Positions 22,211 to 34,300 of a DNA stretch of 64,000 nt are shown here, piece after piece; within the stretch, counting starts at the first letter, position 1, and each line of letters begins with the position of its first letter. Location of the stretch: NCBI RefSeq assembly GCF_000003815.2, contig NC_049991.1:18188699-18252698 (forward strand). The letters are read 5' to 3'. The position numbers and the translations under genes were made by a program. The stretch is from Branchiostoma floridae. Taxonomy: Eukaryota > Chordata > Leptocardii > Amphioxiformes > Branchiostomatidae. Below the pieces are notes generated by a model that saw only the letters and a list, made by a program, of their open reading frames with translations, ran no database searches and was not told the origin of the DNA.

Positions 22211-22664
22211 AAATATATGAGGTACGTAGGAGCGCACCTTGTCCTTAGAACGCACTTGGAAGGACATTCTAAACAGCGCTACACTGGCAGTCCGACAAAA
22301 GAAGGAAAGTTCAAGACAAAGTTGGAGACATGTGCTATGATAAGACCTTGACCAACTGGGGGTTAGCCCGGAGGAAGATGAAATTATGGCCATAATCTGC
22401 CTGAGTAGAGCTAGAGAGGGCTTGCTGCCCAAAGTATCACTAGATACTACATATTTTTGGTAGTAAGAAAGGAGCACATCATCCGATAGCATTTCCTATT
22501 GCTGTCACAAATTTTCTGACTAATATCTTCCAATGATCTCTCAACGATATCCAAGGTCTTCGATCTCCCCTTGGTTTGCCACGCAACGCGCGCTGTGCTT
22601 TTTGTGTTGATGAGACCAAAGCAGCTGCTACTATAATTTTTTTGTGCTGCATATACTGTAGTAC

Positions 22665-22753
22665 CTATTCGTGTCTCCCAGTTTCCGTCCTATAGCCGTC
22701 AGCATGATCAGCGTCACGGGGATCCCCAGAAACGCGTACACGATGCAGAACAA
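22665..22753 (-). CDS. K2P potassium channel, exon 3 (M2)
   Basis: It runs from a TATCCAG acceptor and encodes LFCIVYAFLGIPVTLIMLTA and then IGRKLGDTN (residues 119-147). The FCI-YA-LGIP motif in M2 directly after pore 1 is shared by most animal K2P channels. The exon is 89 nt and ends AAT AG|GTAC, leaving two bases that join with the G of exon 4 to make Arg148. It is too short to appear as a long open frame, but phase and motif fit exactly. Confidence 0.9.
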
Positions 22754-23297
22754 CTGGATATGAATAAGACGAATGGTTGAAAATACATACAAATATACGC
22801 GTATGCTAATCTATGTATAAACATTTTTATGGACGTACAGAAACAGAGTCAAGTTACAAGCATGCGGTATGAACAAAACATCAGTTTCAGTCAATATTGT
22901 TTCTTTTGACTTTGAACAAGATACTTACTACAAGATGACTTCTATTGGATATCGCAGTGTTGCCACTGAATTAAACCCAGTGTACATCAATTTCTTATGC
23001 CATAGACTAGCTAGTATGCCAGACAGACAATATCTAAAATTTTAGAAAGGATCACATTAGCAGATTTACAGAAACTGGCAATTGATAACCTTAGTTGTTA
23101 TGTTTATACTTTTAGGGACATCAAATTACATTTATATGTCTATGTTATTGACGATGGATTTTTTTACATATTGGATTTATCTTATTTGGGACTGACGCCA
23201 CGAATAAGATTTACCCTGTTTCTTCTACCCTGTTCATTGTACATATTTGTATTCTGACGAAGCTAGAATAAACAAACAAACAAAGTTCCGAACCAAC

Positions 23298-23410
23298 CTT
23301 GCCTCCCACAGTCCTGGGCGTGATGTAGCCGTACCCTATAGTGGTGATGAACGTGATACAGAAGAACCAGGCGTCGAAGTAGTCCATGCGGTACGGTTCA
23401 GTCGCCGTGC
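23298..23410 (-). CDS. K2P potassium channel, exon 2 (pore 1)
   Basis: It starts with two bases completing Gly81 and encodes TATEPYRMDYFDAWFFC, then ITFITTIGYGYITPRTVGGK (residues 82-118). The first selectivity filter is TIGYG at 104-108. The DAWFFC pore helix followed by ITTIGYG, and PRT-GGK leading into M2, match the TREK/TRAAK arrangement. The filter is followed by Tyr, where TREK channels have Asn. The donor is AAG|GTTGGT, a weak but acceptable site at a codon boundary. An AAAC-repeat tract begins just 3' of it at about 23265-23284. Confidence 0.9.
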
Positions 23411-24331
23411 CTTAGCGGAGAAAACAAGTTAACAACACAGCAATGGCATGATGAATGGACTCGAACCATGTCTTTCGGTATTATTTGTTTTGTACCATGT
23501 ATGTAAAATTGTGTATATAGGCTTATAAGACTCATTATGACTTTAAACTGCATCTCTGTTATATACGTTGTCTGACCCTTGCCTCTTCCCTCATGATTTC
23601 AATGAAAATTGGCCCGCAGGCCGATTTGTGCTTTCATGAATAAGCAAAGGCTCAAACAAAAACAAACAAACAAACGATCATTTTACAACTTCTGACGGAC
23701 GGGCCTCGCAGGCGTGGTCGCCCTTTCTTGACACATATGGAGGATACATGACTTCAGGTGGGCGAGCTCTGCTCTGTCAAGACTTTATGGAAATCCTGGT
23801 GTCACCTCTCAAAGGATGAACTGAACTGAACTGTCTACTGTACAATACACACAGTTTCAGCCTTGTTTGCTAGAATTGGCTAGAATTGGCTATACTATGC
23901 ATTTCAATAATTTTGATATCGTCCATATTATATTATTATATTATTATATATTATTTCAAGTTTGCTTTAAGACCCAATCATCATGGTCCTTAAGTCTTTT
24001 AAAATTTGTCCCTGTCAGTGTGATACATATTAAGTTAAGGCCAAGTCTTCAAGTTGTTGTTGATCATGAACCTTGGCTCCAGGCAATCTGTCACACACAT
24101 GAGAAGGTTTCAGAAATACGTGTAAGGTGATAACTACAACACCTGCAGGAAGGCGAGAGGAAAGATAAGGGACAACAATGAACACCTGTCACTGATTCTG
24201 GTGAACACATCCTTTAATCCCCGAAGCTATGCCTTGTTCTGTACGGTCTCTTGAGTAGGCGTACATGATAATGATCAGCTTACGTTATACTGCGGCAAGC
24301 TCCACAACAACCCGTCAACCGTCGGTGTTAC

Positions 24332-24333
24332 CG

Positions 24334-24381
<48 letters not shown>

Positions 24382-24421
24382 CGCGCGTTTGTTTGTGTAT
24401 GTGGGGGGGGGGGGGGGGGGG
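24332..24421 (+). repeat. GT/GC microsatellite plus poly-G in K2P intron 1
   Basis: A GT run (about 24339-24372) passes into GCGCGC and GTTTGT, then a G tract of about 19 bases at 24403-24421. It lies in intron 1 (23411-26277). The alternating purine-pyrimidine tract could adopt Z-DNA. Confidence 0.85.
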
Positions 24422-25001
24422 AGCTCATGATATAATATTTGTATGATCATCTGTATCATCAACGATCTGTATCATGATTTCCACTTGCTCTTAGCATTAT
24501 CTAAACATACTTTTCTTCTTACATTGTTTCTTATGATCCCCTTAACAACTTTTGTCGTCAGTCATCAACTATTCAGGACACAGTTATGATCATTACGTAT
24601 GCGTAATAATGTACCAATGGCCGGAACTCAAGCCTCAATAGCTTAGGACTGTGTATGTGCAATACGCATTTAGGCATTTACTGATTCCACGTTCGTTATT
24701 CATTCAGCAACAGTATAATGTATAGGCAGCATATCAAATATTCTCTATCAATACATGAGCCTCTGACGAGAAAGACTCTGTAGAAATTCTGTACATACCG
24801 CCATGCTGTGGAATGTTTGAGTGCAAGCATGGTGTCATGGCGGTTACTTTGTTTTGAGTAACTCAGCTGATCGCATGAGCAGTGACATGTCCCAAACAAC
24901 AAACTGGGTTTCACGCAGCATTCGACCCCACAGGGACAGCCATGTAAATAGTGACAACGTTTATATTATACTTTATGATAGGCCAAACAGTAATTAGTCA
25001 G

Positions 25002-25106
25002 GCAACTGGATATGAGTTTGGAAACGGCCAGACGTTTAATCACAGACGAAAGATAACGGATGGTATCAGAAACGTCTGACTGTTTCCAAACATCATATCC
25101 AGTTGC
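25002..25106. repeat. Foldback repeat in K2P intron 1, family shared with 62011-62142
   Basis: The left arm GCAACTGGATATGAGTTTGG and right arm CCAAACATCATATCCAGTTGC enclose GACGTTT...AACGTC. The same termini and the downstream GATGTCTAACC-TT motif recur at 62011-62180 in ANKRD40 intron 1, so this is a dispersed family. Confidence 0.75.
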
Positions 25107-26277
25107 GTGGATATATGCTATTTGGCGTATCTTTGCCTGGATGTCTAACCCTTAACGCAACTATATAATACTTTAGGATGTTTGGTTGAATGGTTCCTCA
25201 TTCACAACAATAGCAGCATGTAACCGACAGTTCTATGGCTGTTGACACTACGTGTGTAAGGTGTATGGCCGTGTATCTGTTGTGGTGTAAAGGACCAAAG
25301 AGACGTCACGGGACAGAATGGTATTCAGTTCAATTTCAAATTCCTACTTTGGTAAATATGTGGTTGAACTAGCTTATACTTCTATTTGGAGTTGATTTCA
25401 TTGTTAGCCAGAATATCAATTTTAGAGGTGTATATGTGACATTTATGTGAATTTGATAGGGAAGTTTTAAGAATTGAAGACAATTTGGCATCAGCAAATA
25501 TTTGGGAAACCGCATGAATGTGAGTAACCTTTGATGGTGAAAATTTGATCGTGAAAAGTGGATCAGACTGACAGGAAGGGGGCGTTGTGGCAGGTAAATA
25601 TGAAAATTAAAGACACTTAGATGGGTAAATAGGGCATGACATTGTTTAGATTGAGGCTGGATGTTTATCAGTATCATATTTCATGGTTCACAGTTTACAG
25701 TATCAGTCTGTTTCATATATTTTACTGCAGTCACATCATGTGGCATTCTTTTAGAAGTTTCAAGTCCACATAACCCTAATTGATATTAATACCCCGGGTG
25801 GTGATTCTACTGAACACTAATCTCCAGGAAGTCTTGAATGCGGTATGACAGTATCAAAAAGGACAGAACAGCTTTATTTTATTGGACAATTGGGTACTGT
25901 TTTGTCCCTTCGGATATTGTCGTGCTTAACACGAGTATCGTTAATGTGTAAATCGCAATGACCGGATCATTGACACAGCTATTGGGTTCAACACGTAAAC
26001 AAACTAAGCTCCCCCGTCACAAACGTGCTCAACTACTGTTTAGGCCTACGACAGGTACAGCGGAGACTGACAGTCTCGAATAGAATAGGACTATTTACCC
26101 AAAGCCAATGCAGGCAATGTAGACTTGATTTTAATTAGGGATTTACCATGATCAATATTGACCGAAGGTGGCTGAGAACTTGAATATTGGTTCAGCGTCA
26201 TAGGACAGGACAGGTCGACTGTGCCTGAGGAAAAGGCACAATCTTACTACTTATGACAAACTTGTGTTCTTTCTCAC

Positions 26278-26518
26278 CATTTTGGGATATCGGTAGCCTC
26301 CCTGCCCGTACGTCCTGGATGTGAGCCCGAATCTCTTCTTCAGACACACTACTGTTGACCTGCCTGGCTACAGCCACTATGATGGCCTCAATGTCACGTG
26401 CGATCTGGATCTCCCCCGGCACGTAATATGTCTCCTCCAGCGTCTTAAAAATCCAGGCCCCGAAAAACAGGAACGCCATGAAGACGAGGAAGAGGGGCAG
26501 AAGTTTCTTCCACTTCAT
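26278..26518 (-). CDS. K2P potassium channel, exon 1 (start, M1, extracellular cap)
   Basis: K2P channels are plasma-membrane dimers that carry background potassium current. The ATG at 26518 begins MKWKKLLPLFLVFMAFLFFG. MKWK followed by M1 is the same opening as TREK/TRAAK proteins. M1 is residues about 6-24. The cap helices (residues 28-78) contain a potential N-glycosylation site NSS at 55-57, but no cysteine at the expected cap disulfide position. The donor is AATG|GTGAGA after one base of Gly81. Seven in-frame codons upstream lead back to a TTTACAG acceptor-like site (26539), so a 5' exon may exist and could extend or precede the N terminus. The five exons total 336 residues, a normal K2P size. 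Confidence 0.88.
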
Positions 26519-26539
26519 GTTGTCGCTGTCTGATATCTG

Positions 26540-27973
26540 TAAATCAAGGAAAACAAGGTGTGAATGTTTGGTCTAATTCAGCTCAATGTAAACCTACGAC
26601 AGACGCCAGGTAAGCAGGAGTAAATAAGATTAAAATCAAAGAGGTCATCAGGTTACCTGGTGCGTAACTGGCGTGAGACCTGCGCCTCGCTTTAGTTTAA
26701 GCCACTCTCGTCCGGTCTGCTGATTCCGTCACGACTACGAAGAAGACCGTCCTCCGTAACATATTCACTTCATGAGGTTCATTAAACGGATAAGAAAGTC
26801 GTGTGTTCTATGTGTGCACAGCTAACTCACCTGGACGGGCCGCTGACGCATGCTCAAAACACAGACGTCTTTGTCCCACCAAAATATTGACCAATCGTAG
26901 TCTTTGTTGTCACTGCTTACGTTTTCTACCATACCTGAAGTCTTGTGAAGCCAGCAGGTGCATATCAACAGGTAACAAAGAAAGAGCGAGGCCCGTGGAA
27001 CGGACTTTACTCATTAAAATCTAGCTTCAAACGCGTCCAAACTGCCTTGGGCATTTTGGTAGCTTGCGTCGACCATCATTAAGTTAAAGTATTTCCAAGG
27101 TTGAACTTACTCGAACAGTGAGGAAAGATTTAGTACACTTTCTCGCAAGTGAAATATCTGAAACGCATCGCGTCTCGGGTGTAGATAGTACCCTTTTTTA
27201 TGGTCCACCTGTTAGTAAAGGCAAGGTGCTGCATAGTTCAGTGAGTTGGGATCGGCTGACAAGTCCCTGTCACCTGAGAACTAGAGGTATCTGCTTTCAC
27301 AGCTGACCCCTTCCATGCCCTTGTGGAGCTTGAAGAGCTCACTTTACCTGTCTGAGCCTATTGGTCAACATTGTACTGTAGTCCACAACAAAGTAGTCGT
27401 AACTGACATGTAAAATGTGACCTGTATTCTCAGAAAAATCTTATTCCCTTCCAACGGAAATTGTCACTTGTCTCGATTAGTCGTGGGTCCAGATATTTGA
27501 AATAGATAATATGAGGTCCGGAAGTAATTGTTATAGAAGAAAAAAGGTTGTTATCCTGTGACAGAGATTGTCAGTATCGAGTGGGACAGTTTAGCCATAG
27601 CAGATACTGTAGCCGTGTAGGGAAGCTGTGAATTAGGTTTTAACATGGTCATTGTTGATCGACCAGATATATAGCAGTAGACGTTGGTACAACTTTGACA
27701 AACAAGCCAAAGTCGTGACGATAGCATTTGGTAATGTTCCAAAAGACTCGGGGTTAAGATAGACAGATAACAGCATCCTGTACTTAATCAAAGTAGAACG
27801 CACTGATCCATACGGAATGCCATGGGTTTACGAACTTCTTGTGGATCCTTGTACATGTATTATACATTATTTGACGTTTTTGTTATTCCATTCAGTAGAA
27901 ATTAAAAGCATTTCATCCTTTGATAAATAGACCTTTTCACTGACCAGTGGATTTTTCACAAAGGATAATACAG
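26540..27973. other. 5' flank of K2P gene, no exon identified
   Basis: A 5' non-coding exon or promoter is expected here, but I cannot define one. No recognised ORF or structured repeat was found. Confidence 0.4.
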
Positions 27974-28139
27974 AACATCGAGCAGATTAAAATGGGACTG
28001 AGCAGAGCACTTGGGACTAATGCTTGTAGCCTTTCACAGACTACACCTATATATCAGATATTTTGTGAAAATGTTCCTTGTTACCCAACGGATCATTATA
28101 CCCCCCAGTGGGAGTCTTCATGCTTCATTGAATATAGAA

Positions 28140-28310
28140 AAATCCCGGGATTTATCCCGGGATTTTTTTTTTGTCCCGGGATTTTTAAAAAAATCCCGGG
28201 TTTTTCTTTGAAAAAACCCGGGATTTTTTTGGGGTGCCCAAATAAAATCCCGGGTTTTTCTTTTAAAAACCCGGGATTTTTTTGAATGCCCTGATAAAAT
28301 CCTGGGTTTT
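28140..28310 (+). repeat. Array of alternating AAAATCCCGGG / CCCGGGTTTTT blocks
   Basis: About ten CCCGGG hexamers are spaced by A or T tracts, alternating between direct and inverted orientation, so the segment can fold on itself in many registers. The mirror copy is 56046-56216. The peptide frames (PGF/PGI repeats) are artefacts. Confidence 0.85.
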
Positions 28311-28737
28311 TCTTTTTAAAAAACACTATATTATCAGAATATATGTTAAGAATGGGAAGTTGAGTCATTATCAATAACACTGAAGGTAGCAGGCACGTTT
28401 TACCTGGGTTACAGACTCGGGTCTATATCCGAACCACTGCATGTCAAGGTTTACATCATATTGTTGTGACTTCAGTGATTACTTAGCAGAATGCTACTGA
28501 TGATAATAGTCATAAATTGATGTAAGGAGGGATGCAGATGTGTGGTTATCATTGTGAAAAGGTATACGTAGTATTGTTTGAACTTAAAGAAAGTACAGAA
28601 AACGTGTCTTGATTCATATTCTTATGTGCAAAATGTGTGACACAGGTCTGTATCAACAAGTTCTGGTGCTGAAACTGTGTTCCACACACGCTCGCACGTC
28701 GTAGAATAGGTAATTGCTACTAGGTAACTACCCGTAA

Positions 28738-29096
28738 GGGCGCAGTCACATAGGTCCTGCGATTGTTGTATGATTTTGATGCCATGGGATTTTCAAGCAG
28801 GTTGTGCCAGAACTAACCACCGACATGGATCAAAAACAGCATTTTTGTACCAAGAAAGTTGATACATGTACGTACATTTTTGTCCGGCCAAATGCCTTTA
28901 GTTAGCGATCGTACAGCGATCGCACGAGCTATATGTGACCGCGCCTTAATACGAGATCACAGGAATTCCACTTTATGGATCAAAAACAGCATTTTTGTAC
29001 CAAGAAAGTTGATACATGTACGTACATTTTTGTCCGGCCAAATGCCTTTAGTTAGCGATCGTACAGCGATCGCACGAGCTATATGTGACCGCGCCT
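28738..29096 (+). mobile_element. MITE with TAA target duplication, later partly tandem-duplicated
   Basis: The termini GGGCGCAGTCACATA and TATGTGACCGCGCCT are inverted repeats flanked by TAA (28735-28737 and 29097-29099). Copy B of the host repeat (55600-55625) shows the undisturbed site, reading CTACCGTAATACGAG on the minus strand. A 150-bp tandem duplication (28825-28974 and 28975-29124) covers the 3' half of the MITE and about 28 bp of flank, so it postdates the insertion. The TWA-type duplication suggests PIF/Harbinger. Confidence 0.8.
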
Positions 29097-29476
29097 TAAT
29101 ACGAGATCACAGGAATTCCACTTTACTCTGTAGCGGGCCTGACGTATGTTTGTTCTATGAGGTCTCTGCAAATAAGTAAATGAACTATAACCTTGTCATC
29201 ATTCAGCCTAGTTGGTCATTATCTCCTGCCTGCGAACAATGTACAAAGACTATGAAATTGCAAGACACAGGTGACAATTAATTGTTATATTTTCTCATTC
29301 GTTTTCAATCTTGGAATCTCTGAGCAGCCTGTGCGGACAAAGATGTCACATTGGCCGTAGAAGAACTAAGCACGACAATTGTACACGGTAAAATGCATGG
29401 CAACAAGTATTACACCAAGTACAAAATATAGGTAATCATCATCGGTCGACGTGCTTACACACAACGGGGTTATACC

Positions 29477-29893
29477 GCCCCTTACGGAGTGACGTACCAT
29501 TTCATATGGCTAATTACAAGATGGGGATGTGCCAGTTGTCCCGTTCAGGTGAATGATGTAAATCACTGTGTAGCTGATACGAGGCAGAGGTTCGGCAGGC
29601 CTCCATCCTGGTGATTTGCAGTGAATCACCAACTCCAGACAACAGGATTTGCACCATCGCACGTTTGGTGGGTTCAAGTGTGCGGGGTGTTGCTCTACTT
29701 AAACACAGGACCTTCATTTAACGTTCTGAGGGACAGCCGTAGCCGAAGTTAGGTACTCATTTTCATCTGAGTAAAGTGAGGAAAGCCGCATAAAGTGCCT
29801 TTCCCATGGGCACAAGATCGGTGGCACTGCAGGATTCAAACTGGAAACCTCTCAGTCCCGAGCCAAAACGCTGCTGCTGTGCCACGCGTTTGT
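29477..29893 (-). mobile_element. tRNA-derived SINE, reverse-strand copy
   Basis: On the minus strand it reads from CGCGTGGCACAGCAGCAGCG (tRNA-like head) through a degenerate B box (GTTTGAATCC), GGCACTTTATGCGG, AACGTTAAATG and the terminal CATCTTGTAATTAGCC segment. It is collinear with 15763-16225 but more diverged in the head. Confidence 0.75.
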
Positions 29894-30687
29894 TGTAGTA
29901 TTGGAATGGAGTGGGCTAATCATAAGTATCGATGTTCCTTCTAATATCAAAGCAGTCCTTGTTTTGCCAATTTTTTTCATTATGTGGGTTGTGACATCTA
30001 AAGATATATACAAATCTGTTTGTAGCATCGAGTCTCTTGAAATCTGTTGTACTTTATTTGAGCAATGTGAATAATTCATTACATAAAAAACTGTATTTAG
30101 AAACATTCCATTATAAAGTAAAATTCATCTTCTTTGGACTTTGGGCAGAATGGACAGAACCTTTGGTCAGGGGCTACATTGTATAGTATCTGCCTGTTTC
30201 TATATTCATTTTATGGCTACTGATTCTTAATTAGTTATTGCTTTGCAAATTTCAATGTTATTATATCATAAAGGTATGTTTTTTGTTCATAATATTCTTT
30301 TGATTTGCTACGTTACAGACAGTACTAGTTTTGAATCGTTTTCAATAGAACTAAACCACTCCTGTATGGATATATCTTGTTGCCGGATGCGCAGTTGGTT
30401 GGCAATGTATTCTGCTTTATAAACCTCAGGTTTTGACCATGTTTGTCCAAAGCTGTGGTAATAGAGAATGTCCTCAACATGATTAATCCAGTCATGGTCG
30501 CCAGTAAATACAGTGTTGTACATGTATGTGTAAGGACCAGTCCTCAGGTAAGTTTACCAAACGGTGCCAGTACTTAATGAGCTGAATTCTAGCAAATATT
30601 ATAATGGGAAAAGTTCCTAACTCTCTTCTCACGCCGTCATTAGAATATTTTGAGTGGACTCCAAGTAGAAATTTTTGAAAACGTTTG
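29894..30687. other. No gene seen; repeat fragment at left edge
   Basis: 29895-29970 matches 54855-54930 (AGTATTG-AATGGAGT-GGCTAATCAT...GCAGTCCTTG), another dispersed fragment. The rest is AT-rich and featureless to my eye. Confidence 0.4.
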
Positions 30688-31378
30688 TCAAGTATCATCT
30701 CCGCCCCAGCAATTATCTTGTTTACTTTCCTTGAGTAAACTACCCTGTGGGCACGGGTTCATCCCGGGAGGCGGAAATCATCACGCGCTTGTCAATCGGT
30801 CAAATGGGAGAACAATGAGCTGTTTATGGCTTTCTACAATACAATACACACTTCACATCCTCGTCCATTTTGCAACCTGTTTCAAGTTTATATAGTAGTA
30901 GTAGCTGTTGATAGTACATGTACTTACTTCTGGTTCTGCTTGGAAACGAGAAATTGTTCAACTACAAAAAACGAGTCACACAAGCAGGGTAAGTCGATGT
31001 TACTCTTAGGGTTGCCTCTTTGCAATAGTCTAAACTATCTATGAACTACATTGATTAGCACATAAACAGTTTATGTACATATTAATAATCGACTTCCCCA
31101 ATGTTGACTATTACTATTGTACCTAGGTTACTTTGGAGTTCCCAGTTCCCAGCGATATAGTCCATTCTGTTGATACCGTAGAAATGGAACAACACAAGTA
31201 CGGCGCTCGACAAGAGTGCCAGGGAAGGAGAACTCCTAGGGAGGGAGTTTATATCATGTCCCCGCCCCTGCAATTATCTTGTTTACTTTCCTGGAGCACA
31301 ACTTCACAGCCGGTGCGGCACGGGTGCGGCACGGGAGGCGGAAATCATCACGCCCCTGTCAATCGACGAATGTGTCTT
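30688..31378 (-). repeat. Two copies of a TATA-containing dispersed repeat, in tandem
   Basis: 30688-30985 and 31081-31378 share CAATTATCTTGTTTACTTTCC and GGGAGGCGGAAATCATCACG. Related copies lie in opposite orientation at 51933-52215 and 53040-53590. In 31081-31378 the minus strand carries a TATAAACTCCCTCCC motif (about 31238-31255). It could be LTR-derived or a short pol II-driven element; no protein is associated. Confidence 0.65.
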
Positions 31379-34300
31379 GAATTGGAGTACAACGGTCTGT
31401 TTATGACTTTTCTACAGACTTCAGTTTCGGTTTCAACAGGTAAGGATCGTGTCTCTGTTCCTGACATTCTAGCGTTGTGCGTTTCTATTAGCACTAACTT
31501 ACCAACATACACAGTCAGAGCAATACTATACCAACAAACAGTGGCGATAATTGGTACAGGGTGGGCTGCCCCAAGACTGTCCGGCCCGGGCGCGCGGGGA
31601 TTAACGAAGGCCTGTGTTATCAATCAGGCGTGAAATGACCGTGGCCAAGTAAACAGTGCCATGGACTGTAGTAGTAGTCCACTGGACTGTGGCGTGGAAA
31701 ATATCAGCTGCCCATACATGTACCATTATTCGTACAAAATAAGGAAATTTAGTTACAAATACAAAGTTGCACGTAAGTACTATCATGTAAGATGTAAGCC
31801 ACATGTGCCACAAATCGCCGCATAGCAGGGAGTTTTTCTGAACCGAGCTCGAAGCGCGACATTAAACAGCACTTGACCATCAAAGAGACTCCAGACTAGC
31901 GAAGATTATCAAAGAAATTAATGTTACCAGCGAGAAAAATAGGAACATCTTGTGTCCCGCTATTCATTATGAACAAGGCGTATCTTATGTAATTAACGGG
32001 AGTACGAGGTCTCCTCACAAGATCTACTTCGCGATGCCTGCCTTCAACCGCCAGTTTTACCGTCAGCTGTGAAGAGGAATGGCGATCACAAGCAAACGCA
32101 TCAAAACCACATTTTGTCTTCTTACCGTTGTAGCGAGGAAAATGTGAATTTTCTTTTTCTTCATTTATCACAAAAAAAACTTGTTTATTTTCAATACATA
32201 CACTGATGTACAGCCACCCTTTCATAAGTTAGTGAGAAGTTCCTTAGAAATTACGGGACTTCTCATTCTTTGTTGGTGGGGTCAAGCAGGGGTCATGTTA
32301 TTGTTTTCCCTTTGCGCTGGGTTTGGCTGGTGGAGTAACGAAAACAATAGTTTTACTCCCCGAAACAGCCCAGATAACGACATTTTCACCGTGGGTCAAA
32401 GCTGTATATTTTATTTGCCGTGTTAGAATCTCCGACATCGACAGACCTGAAGGAATCTATGATTTCAAAGGCCAAGTATGGTCGGAGCATGTTTCACTGA
32501 ACGGTCATGACTACCTGCAATTTTTTGGTTATCCGTAAATCGTCCGGTCTAGATTGGTTTTGTATTTGTATTTTTTGCTGTGGACATGCCTGATGCTCAC
32601 ATGATTTGCATTTCATGATGTGGATATCGCTAATTCATTCATGACCTGAATTTCTGAACGAAAAACATTTTCGGGACTACAAACTTACGTGTTGTACATG
32701 TTTAGCCTGGCTAAATTATGTGTTTTATAAAGGCGGTTATATAACGGCCTTTTCCCCTCATTGTTTGCTTGACATTTTAAGAACTGTAAAGAACCACATT
32801 ATCATTTTTTTTGTACGTGTATTTTTAAAGATTCGCCATGCGTCACTTTGCAAATCTGTGTCACGTCTTCTGTACACACAATCAGTTTTTCCTATTGTTT
32901 TACCCTTTCCCCTTATTTCTTTGTAGGGTTGTAACGTTACTGGCCAATTTTTACCAGTACATGCGCAACTTTCAGTAATCAGATAATACGGATCTAAGAG
33001 CAAGCAGAAACAAATATGGATCAAGTCGTATTACAATATGGTGGTTAGTTCTCCCAACATAACTATATACGAGGTGCGTTCAAAATAAAAGTTGATCAGA
33101 ACGGCTTCTAACTGAAGAGATCTACTCAAGTCTTTACTCTACTCTGGAGAAAATCGTGAAAAAAGGGTTGTACAATGTGAAGAAACATCATCTACATGGA
33201 CACACACATGGCACTGCACGACAGACAGTTTCGAAGGGGGCGTCGTCAACAGGTGCCACTGAGCTGTAATAAAACCAGGCCTTGTTGACCCAATCATCCC
33301 TCCTGAATTTGTAGGTTTTCTGGAAACTGTTTCTTCGGTTGTTGTTTCCGGCAATGTCTTGGGTTCGCTGCATTCTCCACAAACCACACCGAGATAAACT
33401 CCCTCCACGTTCTCGTTCTGCAGAAAACGGCTTTGTGCAGTAAAGTAGGCTGAATAGCTGTGTTTCCTAATTCGGTCGGCGAACGGAATACAATGTGTGG
33501 CTACCCGTCATGGGTCGTTGGAAGGGGGATTTCCGTACTGATAGATCACGGATGCACGATAAGAGGTTAGTGTAACGGCCAGGGCCCACCACGTATGCGG
33601 ATCCTGGCCCATCTGGTTCATGTTAAGATGACAATAAAGATAATCGACCCTCCGTGGTCAGGCAGTTCTGGAATGTAAAGGGAACATGTACAGACCTCAG
33701 TCCTCCTCTCTGAGCTATCCCTCTAACCCTATCAAAGTTAAGGTTTACAAATGCAAGCGTCCAAAATCGTAAGGATCTTGCGCTATTTCATTTCATTGCA
33801 ACGTTACTTTTGAAAACAATGTCGTAAGTCAGAATTCCAGAGTTGCCGACCCGTGATACGTGACTTACTGTTTAATATGCTTTTTGCTTCAAACCATGGT
33901 GAATATCACGCATCACATCGTATCATCAAGTTTTCAATATCTTATATACGAATAGTAAAAATCATAAAACGAAGCCAGGTGAAATTATACCTGTGGTTTA
34001 CAAGAAATCGCTGGCGAAAGTGTGGTGAGGAGTCCCACATAACTGTGGTTCCCGATCCACGTCACGGCAGGCCGTTTTTCTGCTTCCAGTGCGACCCCGC
34101 CGGTCGGCCATCAGTCGTGCAACATCCGCGTCAGAGACTCCATCTCAACTTCCGACGAAAAGCGTCTGCCTTCGTGCCATTGATGGTCAGGTTGTAGGGC
34201 TTATTAGATGCCATTTCCTGAGATACAGTATCTCCGCTCTTCTTGTACCTGACATATATGGCTTTCGGGCGTCTCAGACGGCCAGTTCTTGCAAACCGTA

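Larger units (their letters stand above)
27974..29347 (+). repeat. Dispersed 1.4 kb repeat, copy A (inverted partner at 54938-56380)
   Basis: It begins ACATCGAGCAGATTAAAATG, passes through the AAAATCCCGGG array (28140-28310) and ends near CAGCCTGTGCGGACAAAG. The reverse complement of 54938-56380 follows it along its whole length apart from two insertions: copy A carries the MITE at 28738-29096 and copy B carries the element at 55050-55512. Comparing the two copies therefore gives an empty site for each insertion. No ORF is conserved between the copies. Confidence 0.8.

Noticed and set aside
33070..33480. Mariner transposon with transposase remnant
   Set aside because: TACGAGGTGCGTTCAAAATA looks like a mariner end, but no second terminus or D,D(34)D-type protein sequence was found and the ORF at 33139-33408 shows no family motif.
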